This document shows positions 19,056 through 26,866 of a stretch of DNA of 27,500 bases, one piece after another; positions within the stretch are counted from its first letter, which is position 1; every line of letters starts with the position of its first letter. The position numbers and the translations under genes were made by a program. The notes below the pieces were generated by a model that saw only the letters and a list, made by a program, of their open reading frames with translations, did no database searches and was not told the DNA's origin. The stretch spans positions 201,591-229,090 of the forward strand of contig CAUYUJ010014178.1 of the NCBI GenBank assembly GCA_963575745.1, read 5' to 3'. This DNA is from Prorocentrum cordatum (Eukaryota; Sar; Dinophyceae; Prorocentrales; Prorocentraceae).

Positions 19056-19296
19056 TTTCAAGCTTCAGAGTCATAAGTGGTGAGGAAATCTCAGGCGAAA
19101 CGTCCAGCCCGTCCTAAAAACTGGCCTCGGGGTGTGACAGGGAGGAGCTATCTATAACGAGAAGGAATGGAGGACGTGGAGGTGGAGGTCGAAGAGGAGG
19201 GAGGAGGGAAAAAGGTCGCAGTCTATTTTTAACACTTTTTTGGCGTGGCGTTTAGCTGCCCACACTTACGTGCTCTTCCTACCTGTCCTGTGCACG
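19056..19296. other. Unclassified spacer inside the insertion
   Basis: Mixed sequence with a purine-rich GGAGG run (19140-19215) and a T-rich stretch (19225-19240). No motif recognised. Confidence 0.4.
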
Positions 19297-19590
19297 CAGG
19301 CGCTGTCGTGTACACCGGCGGTGCGTTGCACGCGGATGTTGTGGTGTAGACAGGCGGCGTGGTGTGCACAGGCGCTGCGGTGCACGCAAGCATTGTGCTG
19401 TACACAGGCGCTATGTTGCACATGGTTGTTGCGGTGTACATCTCGTTGTGGAGTACACCGGCGCTGTAGTGCACGCAAGCACTACAGTGTACAGGCGCTG
19501 CGTTGCACATGGCTGTTGCGGTGTACGCGGGCGTTGGTGTACACGCGCGCTGTGGTGCACGCGAGCACTGTGGTGTACACAGGCATTGTG
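19297..19590 (+). repeat. 18-nt minisatellite, ~15 units
   Basis: Units of the form (G/C/T)TG-YAC-RCR-GGC-RYT-GTG repeat every 18 nt with a few 15-17-nt variants. Alternate units read GTGTACACAGGC and GTGCACGCAAGC. This is the inverted counterpart of 18046-18138. Confidence 0.8.
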
Positions 19591-19617
19591 TGGCAGATCG
19601 CCGCCTACATGATGTTC

Positions 19618-19753
19618 GCGTCGTCGTCGTTGTGGTCGTGTTCGTCGTCGTCGTCGTCGTCGTCGTCGCTCGTCGCTCGTCGCTCGTCGCTCGTTGCTCG
19701 TCGCTCGTCACTCGTCGCTCGTCGCTCATCGTCGTCGTGCTCGTGGGCGCGGT
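19618..19753. repeat. (GTC)n-(GCTCGTC)n tract, right copy
   Basis: GTC repeats, then eight or so GCTCGTC heptamers, then GCTCATCGTCGTCGTGCTCG and GGGCGC. Direct-orientation counterpart of 16149-16247. Confidence 0.85.
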
Positions 19754-19845
19754 TGTGTTGCCGCAGCCACACGGCGGGGGGGGGGGCGTTACGTCATACC
19801 CTTCCCCATGACGCCCGTCATCGCCGAAAATTGAGAAACGCGCCC

Positions 19846-20690
19846 CAAATCAGCATCGACGCCTTTGGGCCGCACCTCTCAGGGCGACGGCCCTCCAGCC
19901 GCCCCGAAAAAACTCGGCAAGGCAAGCCGTTCACTTTCTCTTGGGGGCCCGCGCCGTCGAGACTCCGGCGGCCGAAAAGGAACGCGAGCGCTTAGAGGCG
20001 ATCGCGAACAAGAACGCGTCAGCTGGTACCCCGCCCCCCGAGGCCGAGCCCGCCATGCCGGGAGGGCTTGACATCGGCGGCGCCGCTCGACTCGACGCTG
20101 CGGTCGTGGGCGACTCCGTCGAGCAGGATACCGAGTTGGCGAAGAAGGTGGCGGCCGCGTTCGGCGTGAATTCCTTTGGGGGCCTTGGGCTTCGGACGAG
20201 CCATACTGGGCTCTGCGTTTGCGTGCCTGCCTTCGACCTCTCGGCGCAGCCTGGCAGGCCGAAGCTCGAGCCCCTCGAGGAGAAGGAGGAGAAACTCTCT
20301 CCGCGCGGCGACCCCATCCTCGCAGCCGACGACGAGGTCGAGCACGAGAACGGCATGATCTCCAAGACGTGGTACTTTTGCGTGCCGCTGGAGAAACTCA
20401 AGACCACCAGTTGCATTCGCGCTATCGAGTCCATTCTTGCCCAGTCGCGGACGGAGGTCGAGGGGGCAAACATCTGCTGCCGCATCCATGGCGACCGAGC
20501 TGGGAACCTCACGGGGGACCATATCAAGCGACTCTTCGAGGCGAGCAGCCGCCCGATCGCTGTCGCTGCCACGCCGGGGTTCGAGCCATGCTCGAATGGC
20601 CGAGTGGGGCGCGGCATCGGCGTGGTGAAGCTGAGGGCTAGAGCCATGTCCCTCTCCTTCAGCGACCCCCTGGGCCGGCGAGACTTGCGG
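19846..20690 (+). pseudogene. Integrase catalytic core (3' half of split integrase), inactivated
   Basis: The integrase would insert the element cDNA. The first core motif is ISIDAFGPH (Asp codon 19858-19860). One frame change later comes a long Glu/Lys/Ala-rich insert, then TWYFCVPLEKLKTT and IHGDRAGNLTGDHIKRLFE with the second Asp at 20493-20495. AATPGFEPCSNGRVGRGIG follows, where copia integrases have NGxxER. The catalytic Glu position (20607-20609) is GGG, Gly. Spacing from the second Asp to that position is 37 residues, slightly longer than the classic 35. Loss of Glu makes the enzyme inactive. The long insert between the first two aspartates (about 210 codons in all) is larger than usual, but its composition is continuous with the rest. 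Confidence 0.75.
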
Positions 20691-21604
20691 GCGCGGGCCG
20701 TTCAGCCCTCCGCGCGCTGCCCCAGAAAGCGCGCGCAGGATCGACCAGTGAAGCGCCCCGCATTCGGTGCAAAGGTCTGCGCTGGCATCAAGGATGCCCC
20801 GTCGTCCACTTGGGCGGAGCGGGCGCGCGACGCCGCGTGCTTGGGCGTGGGCGCGGAGAGCGCGCGGTTGATCGGGCGGAAGGGCCCTCGAGCAACGCGA
20901 CCTGAGCAGCGGTGGATCATCGAGTCTTCGTCGCCCTTCGCAGCGGCGCCCGAAGACCCCAGTGGCGTTGGAGGCGCTCGCTTGGAGGGTCTAGGAACAG
21001 GAAGAGTTCAACCGCGTGGCGTTGCAGCGGCGCCACCAGTTGAATCGACTTGCGCTGGACCTCAGGAAGGTGCTCTTCATGTTGACAACGGTCTCGGAGG
21101 AGTCCCTGGGGGCGCTGATGGTGGGGGCCTCAGGATCAGTGGCGACCCGAATGCGCCCCTGGAGCCCCCCCCCCATCCGCAGGATCATCGGACGGCCATC
21201 TTCGACGACCAGCCCGCGCGGGCGGCGGCCGAGATGTGTTCGAGGATGTGTTGCCGAGGGGCGTCGCCTGACCAGCGCGCCGCGGGCTGCGCCGCGCGCG
21301 CGCCCGAGATGCGCGTTGCGCGCGCGGGCGCCCCCTGAGCGACGATGGCGAGCAGCCCTTCGATCGCGTTGCCGACCCCCCCGCCCTGCCCGTCGCGGCC
21401 GACGCGCCAGGCGTGCCAGGGGCCGTGGGCGCAGGCCGGGGCCGGCAGGGGCCAAGCCGCAACGCGCTGCGCTCGCAGGCTTTGGTTTTCGCGACGGTCC
21501 CGATCCTCAGCTTCCTCCTCGCGTGCGCGACTCTTTCGATTCCATTCCCGCCGCCGCGGCCCCGGGGCAGGCCGCCCTCGCCGCGGGCGGCGACCGCGCG
21601 CCCC
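20691..21604 (+). pseudogene. Integrase-RT connector, decayed
   Basis: Frames across this part are Arg/Ala/Pro-rich. One stretch, EQEEFNRVALQRRHQLNRLALDLRKVLF (about 20995-21080), reads as a long amphipathic helix in a frame broken on both sides. It matches the low-complexity connector expected between integrase and RT. No domain is recognised. Confidence 0.35.
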
Positions 21605-22795
21605 CCGAGTTCACCAAGATCGCGATGGGCAGCGGGCCGAGCGTCGCCACTTGCGCGGAGATCGCGAAGACCATCGGGGCGGCCAGGGGGGAGTGGCGAG
21701 CGGCGCTCGAGAGCGAGTTCAACAGCCTGAAAGACGGTCGTCTTCGCCCCCCCCGCGGCCTTGGAGGCGCGCTCCGCGAGGCCCTCCGACATGCCCCCTG
21801 TGAAGGTGGCTGTGGGGCAGGAGACTCCAGACGCACCTGGCTATCGGCGCTTCGAGGCGCGCAGCTGAAGGCGCGCGGCTGCGCGAACGGCAACTTTGAG
21901 GCGGTGGGCCCCTCGGAGCAGACCTCCGCGCAGGACTTGGGCGTCGCCAGCCCCCGCGCGGCGCTCGCTGCGCGCGCGCGCGCCGTCGGCGGGGCATGCT
22001 GGCTCTCGACGTGGCCGCCGCGCTCATTCACGCGTTCTTCCTGGTGGAAAAAAACGGGCTGTCATCCGGCCGCCGGGCGTCTCCGCCAAGTTCGGGCTAA
22101 GTTCGGGCTGGTGGCAGCGGGCGAACTCTGGGCGGCCGAGAGAGCCACCCGTGGCCCGAGGCGCTCGCCGAAGGCCTGGGGCGACCTGCGCGACGTGGAA
22201 CTCCGCGAGCTGGCGTTTGCCATCGGGGCGCTCCAGTGCCACCTCGAGCAGTCGGCGGTCGATAGCTCGGCCTAGCTTGTCCAGGCTGCGGGGGTGGGCG
22301 ACGTCTTCGGCCGCGCGTTGAGCTGCGTGGGCGACATCTTGTTCGCGGGCTCCGAGGACGTGGCGAGGGCGCCGCAGACCTCCATCGGCGCGCGCTGGGC
22401 TACAAGCTCCCAGAATTTCACATCCCCTGATCGTCTGGGAACCATGCGGCACCTGTCCATCGACATCGGCATCGACGCCCATCGCCTGGCGCTGAGCCCG
22501 CGCGAGCACGTCGACGAAATGCCAATGAGGTGGGACGCGGCTCAGTGCGACGGCTGCCAATCGATCGACCCCGACGACGAGATCCACCTGCCTTTCCAGC
22601 TCGAGGACGACGGGGGGAAGCCCGATCCTGATGATGCGCGCGGCGCCCAGCGGTTGGCAGGTGGGCTCCTTTGGCTGTCGAGCCGCGCCCGACCAGACGT
22701 GTCCTGCGGCGTCTCGTCGATCTCGAGCCATGCGACTCTGGGGCCGCGTGCGCCCCTCGTCCTGGGGATAAAATATTGCGGTGCTTGGCGGCAGC
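21605..22795 (+). pseudogene. RVT_2-type (copia) reverse transcriptase, inactivated
   Basis: The domain begins with EWRAALESEFNSLKD (about 21690), the usual RVT_2 entry helix, and continues as KARGCANGNFEAV. Motif A is LALDVAAALIHAFF in another frame (Asp 22008-22010). VIRPPGV, then FGLVAAGELWAAERA and SPKAWGDLRD follow, then the motif C position CVGD at 22324-22335 where copia enzymes have YVDD. After that come DDARGAQRLAGGLLWLSSRARPD and the C-terminal LGIKYC. An 11-nt perfect tandem duplication (AAGTTCGGGCT at 22088 and 22099) causes one frame change. TAG at 22273 interrupts the frame. Loss of the first catalytic Asp of motif C means it is dead. Confidence 0.75.
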
Positions 22796-23300
22796 CCGCC
22801 AGTTGGCGCTCGTTTGCGCGCTGGGCGCCCCCCGCGAGCTGCAGGGCCCAATCTGCCAGTAGGGCGCGTTTTCGGACGCCGGCCACGGCGACGTGGGTGC
22901 GCAGACAGGCGTCGCATGTTTTGTGCAACTCGAGGCAGCAGCTGGTCTGCTTCTCGACGGCCGAGGCGGAGATGAACGGTCTTGCCCTCGGCTGCCAGGC
23001 CCGCTGCGGCCTGGGCGCGGTCGCCCGCTCCATGGAGCCGCAGACGACCGCGGTCTCCGCGGCGACGACCAAGCGGCGGACCATCGCCGAGGGTCGCGGC
23101 AGTTGGAGGACGAGGGGCCCCACGACTAAGGACAATGCCATTCGGGGCCAAGTCGAGCGCGCCATGCTGGGGCCGATCTACGCCGAGACGGCTCTGGATG
23201 CGCTCCGATGGGCTTGCCGAGAGCAAGGGGCCCGAACGCGCGGCGAAGGTCCGGGCCCGCTTCGGCCTGTGGGGCCTCTGAACGCGCGCAGCGCCGGAGC
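22796..23300 (+). pseudogene. copia RNase HI domain, decayed
   Basis: GAFSDAGHGD (first Asp codon 22875-22877) and, in another frame, SRQQLVCFSTAEAEMNGLALGCQ (Glu in STAEAE at 22963-22971) are the two most conserved RNase HI signatures of Ty1/copia polyproteins. Further on, GSWRTRGPTTKDNAIRGQVE matches the C-terminal segment, where a RTRH motif is usual; the His is absent here. The frame change between the two signatures breaks the domain. The putative polypurine tract and 3' LTR follow. Confidence 0.65.
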
Positions 23301-23404
23301 ACTTGAGGGCCCCGCGCATCCCGATCGATATTCGGGGCATGTCAGCCGATGACGGGCGCGATCGGGATTGTTGGAAGCCGCGCGCGCGTCCCGGCGCGCT
23401 GGAC

Positions 23405-23417
23405 TCGGAAGGGGGGG
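23405..23417 (+). other. Possible polypurine tract
   Basis: GGAAGGGGGGG lies about 8 nt before the start of the putative 3' LTR, where plus-strand priming would occur. In G-rich surroundings this is weak evidence. Confidence 0.3.
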
Positions 23418-23424
23418 CGCGCGC

Positions 23425-23826
23425 GGGGGGGCCCTCCAGCCGCGCGCGCGAGGGGGTGCGGCATAAGCATCAGCAGCACGTGCGGTTAGAGCATGTGCTT
23501 CCCAGGCCAACGGGCCCACTTGACCGGGAAACGGTTCCCGTACTTCCGGGCCATGTGGCCCAGGTGGCCGGGCAACGGCCCCCGCATTTCGGCCGCTGGC
23601 GACCGTAGGTTGCCGCGTGGGTTTCTTGATTTTGTGACGTTCGGTGCGTGAGGCATATTATCGTCGCTTTCCACATGGTAGTTCAGGGGCCACGTCAGGC
23701 CAAAATCCCCGGCGGAATTTGTCCCGCCGGTTTTTGCCCTGGCCAGCGCGTTCCGGGGAGGCCTCTCCGGAATCCGGAACGCGCTGAGAACGGCTCGGCC
23801 ACGTTCGCAGGACATGCTAGGTTGCC
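23425..23826 (+). repeat. Putative 3' LTR (direct repeat copy 2)
   Basis: Direct counterpart of 10272-10621. By eye, most positions match outside a ~43-nt extra segment near 23540-23585 (a partial internal duplication of CGGGCC/GGCCCAGGTGGCC-type sequence) and an 8-nt extra TCCGGAAT near 23767. It follows the RNase H region by about 125 nt, as a 3' LTR would. Confidence 0.55.
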
Positions 23827-23862
23827 GGGAACTGGGTTTTCGCTTTGGTTTGTCTTCGAAAT

Positions 23863-24115
23863 GCTGCTGCCGCTGAAGCGCTGGCCTCATTTTCGGGCTT
23901 CCTAATCGTGTTCCTGCTACAGCGCTGGCGCCATTTCCGCGCTTCCGCTCGTTCCGAATTGTGCCCCCGCTGCAGCGCTGGCCTCATTTCTTGGTTTCGA
24001 AATGTGTTCTGACAATTCGATTATCTTCGGTCCTTCAAAATGTTGCTCCCGCTGCAGCGGTGGCCCTATTTCTGCGCCTCTGCTTGTTCCAAACGTGCTC
24101 CCGCTGTATCGCGGG
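23863..24115. repeat. ~52-nt imperfect tandem repeat, 5 copies
   Basis: The motif GCTCCCGCTGCAGCGCTGGC followed by CATTTC or CCTATTTC recurs with AGCG (or ATCG) at 23877, 23921, 23974, 24056 and 24108. Spacing is 44, 53, 82 and 52; the long unit carries about 30 nt of unrelated sequence (near 24010-24035). Confidence 0.7.
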
Positions 24116-24725
24116 CGCGTCTGGTCCCTTCAATAGTTTCCGCATCTAGAAAGTGACTTCCAGAAAACACCGTCGCAATTGATTACGCATCGGGCGTCGA
24201 TTCGATGAGCTTCTGGGCCGGAGAAGGCCCCCAACTTCGGGGCGGCGTCGCTTGGAGGAAGCATCGAGCGGGAGCTTTCAGAAGGCGATGTTGCAAGCAG
24301 AGCCAGCGGGTGCTCTCCATCAGCCCCGCCCTGCGGGGAGCTTGTCGGGGAGCCCAGGGGGGTAAGCATGGAGGCGCGATTCCAGACCTGCCCAGACCCT
24401 TCGAAGACGATCCATTTACCCTCCAAGGAACCTGGCGCCCTGCCATGACATGTTGTGCGGTGTTTTGTTCTGCGTCGCTGTGCGATGCCACGTTCTGCGT
24501 TGCAAGATTTTGTGATGCAATGCTTCGCTCCGCAATGCCACGCCATGCTATGACATTATACGCTCTGCCGCGCCCTGCTACGCCAGGACATGCCGTGCTT
24601 TACGATGCATCGCGCACCCTCTCGCGTTCATTGCCCTGCTCGACATCCGACTGTGCGAATGCAGGGGCGATCTACGTGGTAAGGGATGGGAGGGAGGGGT
24701 AGGACGTTAGATATGACGCGAGCGC
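24116..24725. other. No gene seen; includes TGC-rich degenerate stretch
   Basis: 24116-24440 is mixed sequence without motifs. From about 24445 to 24625, ATGC, TGCGATGC and CGCNATGCC-type words recur every 5-10 nt (degenerate short-period repeat). No frame has a recognisable domain. Confidence 0.45.
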
Positions 24726-24946
24726 ACCTAGCTTGCCCCCCGCCCCCCTGCCTGCCCTGCCCTGCCTTGCCTTGCCCTCCCCTCCCCTCCCCTCCCCTCC
24801 CCTCCCCTCCTCCTCCCTCCTCCTCCTCCTCCTCCTGCTCTTGCTCCTGTTCCGTTTTTTTTTTCTTCTCCTCCTCCTCCTCCTCATCCTCCTCCTCCTC
24901 GTCCTCCTCCTCCTCCTCCTCCTCCTCCTCCTCCTCATCATCATCA
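24726..24946. repeat. CCTGC / CTCCC / TCC pyrimidine tract
   Basis: Successive simple repeats: CCTGC (24750-24777), CTCCC (24776-24810), TCC (24806-24935, broken by a T10 run at 24855-24864) and TCA (24935-24947). The tract runs directly into the spliced leader. A long pyrimidine tract before an AG is what a splice acceptor needs; the first AG after it is inside the leader (24952-24953). Confidence 0.85.
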
Positions 24947-24968
24947 TCCGTAGCCATTTTGGCTCAAG
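24947..24968 (+). other. Dinoflagellate spliced leader sequence (DinoSL), exact 22-nt copy in DNA
   Basis: The 22 nt begin TCCGTAGCCATT and end GGCTCAAG, matching the published DinoSL (DCCGTAGCC... with D = T) at every position. DinoSL is added to nuclear mRNAs by trans-splicing. Finding it in genomic DNA upstream of an ORF is the known signature of a processed, trans-spliced RNA that was reverse transcribed and reinserted. There is no splice donor after it (next bases GCCAAATGG), so it is not an SL RNA gene. It marks the 5' end of LINE B. Confidence 0.9.
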
Positions 24969-24982
24969 GCCAAATGGCTTCC
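24952..24982 (+). other. Inverted repeat overlapping the spliced leader
   Basis: AGCCATTTTGGC (24952-24963) and GCCAAATGGCT (24969-24979) are complementary except for one missing A and flank a 5-nt loop. The 5' end of the LINE B RNA could fold into a stem containing half of the leader. Confidence 0.6.
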
Positions 24983-25282
24983 ATTCCACTGCCTCAGCGG
25001 GGTAGGCTCCCATCAGAGCTTCCAGTTCTTCTGCCGCCACAACCGGGGGCTAGCGGCCGCCCAAGTGTTCTTGCCATAGTACTCGCTACTGTGTGCGCCT
25101 CCATATTCATTCCGTCAGTTGAGTACCTCCTGACGACTTCGACGGCTTCCATATCGTGTCCCAGGTCGCTGGCGAGAAGCGGCCCACAATCTGCAGCGAC
25201 TACAACGACACCGCGCTGCACAGCGTCCCGCCTGACCTCCCACAACGGCAGAGTATTTCGCAATGGCATCCAGCGAAAGTAG
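24974..25282 (+). CDS. 102-residue upstream ORF overlapping ORF1 start
   Basis: The ATG lies 6 nt after the spliced leader, so it would be the first start codon on a trans-spliced RNA. It encodes a Pro/Leu-rich N-terminus, a hydrophobic segment (VLAIVLATVCASIFIPSV, about residues 33-50) and a Ser/Thr-rich tail, and ends at TAG 25280-25282, 20 nt inside ORF1. No family is recognised. It could be an upstream ORF limiting ORF1 translation, or fortuitous. Confidence 0.35.
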   Translation: MASIPLPQRGRLPSELPVLLPPQPGASGRPSVLAIVLATVCASIFIPSVEYLLTTSTASISCPRSLARSGPQSAATTTTPRCTASRLTSHNGRVFRNGIQRK

Positions 25283-26748
25283 CGGCAGCAGTTCCTCCTC
25301 AGCTTCCAAGGATCGACGTCGACGGCCACGCAAAGAGCGAGTACGAGATCGCAGGGGCAAGGGCAGAGGAGACGGCAGCCACTCTCGTAGTGACAGAGGC
25401 CAACGAAGTGATAAACATAGATCTGAACGCCCTCCTTCTCAAGATCGGGATAGACGGCGAGCTGAACGTGAACGTGAAGCCCCCCGTGAACAGGAGAGCG
25501 GGCATACTCAACGAGCTCATCCCCCACGTACGGGCCGAGCAGGCACAGCCACAGCTACTACGCCTACGCGCAGGGCAACGCGCAGCGGAGGACCCTCGAC
25601 CGCGACAGCAGCAAGGGCAGCCAGTTCAAGAACCGATCCGAGAGGCGAAGATGCACTACAAAAAGAGGACCCGTGGACGGGGTCTCAGCTTCCACCGGGA
25701 CCAGCTTCCGGGGTCTCCCCCGCGCGTGCTGCAGAAGAGGCGGCTACAACATCCGGCACGCCTACTGCAACGCCTGCAGGAATGGCACCAGCGACTCCAA
25801 TTGCGGGCGAGGCTACCCCACCTGGAGATGGATTCGTGCACGACGACAGCTCGCTGGAGCAGCGCCTCAGCCAGCTCTTCACCTCCCAGATCGAGTCCGC
25901 CACCGCCAGGCTCCAGAACGAATCCGAGACCATCATTCGCAACGCCCAGCAAGCCCTTCAAGGCGAACTTCAGCTCGTACTCGGACGCGTTCGACAGCAT
26001 GGCGGCAGGATGGACGCCCTCGACACCTCAGTACGAGAACTCAACCAGCGTACACACAGTGGAGCAGGAACAACAACAAATGCGGCAAGACGTGGAACGG
26101 ATTCAATCGCAATTGGCAATGGCGGAAGCCACTTTACCCGCCTTTGACATGGCAGCTCTGGCAGTCTGGGATCGACCTCCAGACCCCCATCTCTACACTA
26201 TTGGAGCGCCATCGGCCATACAGCCCGCAGAGGTCAAGCGAGCGCTTGAACCCTGGATCAATGCAGCAGGCGTCTCCACCAACGATGTCGAGCTCATCGG
26301 CGACGTTCCTGCACGGCGTTTCTTCCTCAGAGTCCTTGGTGGACCAGCAGCCACCTCACGCAGTCTTTCACTCGCACGGAATCTCAGAGCAGGAGGTCAG
26401 TGGCGTAATTTCTCGGCTCCAAACACTTCTGGCGCGCTCACCCCCCTTTACATCAACGCGGACAAGTCTCCTAAAACACTTCGGCGAGAGCTACAAGCGA
26501 AGAGATTGGTCAGGCTCCTGGCGGACAAGTACGGCCATCACCACTTCAGAAGAGTCGGAGACGAAGGTATTGTCTCTTGCAGCTCAATTCCCCTTGTGGT
26601 TCTCGAGGTTGGAGACAGCGCCAGCGCACCCGCAAAACTCAGGTGGAACATCGCAGTCGCCCACCAGATGGGCATCGGCAAGATCACTATTACAGATCAG
26701 TTTCAACGGCTCTTCTTGGCCACAGATACATCGCGGTGGTATATTTAA
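25263..26748 (+). pseudogene. LINE B ORF1: basic Ser/Arg-rich - coiled coil - RRM-like RNA-binding protein, one frame switch
   Basis: From ATG 25263 the frame reads a Ser-rich start (MASSESSGSSSSSASK), a long Arg/Asp/Glu/Ser-rich basic region, an Ala/Thr/Pro linker, and a coiled coil (LEQRLSQLFTSQIESATARL through MDALDTSVRELNQ, to about 26048). The coil continues one frame over (VEQEQQQMRQDVERIQSQLA) and leads to an RRM-like region (IQPAEVKRALEPW, VELIGDVPARRFFLRVLGG) and a C-terminal region (LYINADKSPKTLRRELQAKR), ending at TAA 26746-26748. Coil, RRM and basic C-terminal domain is the layout of L1-type ORF1 proteins, which coat element RNA. The switch from the first to the second frame falls at about 26043-26063. 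The first frame ends at 26145-26147. The second frame is itself open from 25156, so both are open for about 885 nt. A one-base error or change, or +1 frameshifting, would explain it. Confidence 0.65.
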
Positions 26749-26866
26749 TAGGCGCTGGAGCCCGTGGCTACAACAGGCTAGATATCATCGGGGCCAAGTA
26801 GTATCGTGGAATTATCATGACCTGTGCTACTGCAAGTATCGTCGCCGCAAGTACAAGCTGCGCAAG

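Larger units (their letters stand above)
16007..19825. mobile_element. ~3.8-kb repeat-rich insertion splitting the integrase
   Basis: The segment interrupts the integrase between its zinc motif (15915) and its first core aspartate (19858). It is bounded by near-identical 19-mers, CATGACAGGCGTCATGGCC at 16007-16025 and CATGACGCCCGTCATCGCC at 19807-19825 (15 of 19 positions match). Inside each end lies a (GTC)n-(GCTCGTC)n-GCTCATCGT tract in the same orientation. The interior holds only tandem repeats, AT/GA simple sequence and unclassified DNA. I see no transposase or RT, so if mobile it is non-autonomous. Alternative: growth of simple repeats at one site rather than transposition. Confidence 0.5.
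10266..23826 (+). mobile_element. Ty1/copia-like LTR retrotransposon, decayed and interrupted
   Basis: Between two direct repeats lie, in canonical copia order and all on the + strand: a Gag-like region with zinc fingers (11.2-14.9 kb), an aspartic protease remnant (15.48 kb), integrase zinc motif and first core Asp (15.87 and 19.86 kb), integrase core (20.35-20.65 kb), RVT_2-type reverse transcriptase (21.6-22.75 kb) and RNase H (22.86-23.25 kb). Integrase before RT places it in Ty1/copia rather than Ty3/gypsy. The integrase is interrupted by a 3.8-kb insert. Many frame changes and lost catalytic residues show it is dead. The LTR call is an inference from position and repeat identity. No clear TG...CA ends, primer-binding site or target duplication was found. 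Confidence 0.65.

Noticed and set aside
19240-19995. 251-codon plus-strand frame across the 18-nt repeats and GTC tract
   Set aside because: An 18-nt period keeps frames open by construction. Only its last part (integrase ISIDAFGPH) has real similarity and is annotated separately.
24947-24968. SL RNA gene
   Set aside because: No GT donor directly after the leader and no SL RNA intron or Sm-like region; the sequence continues into a reading frame.
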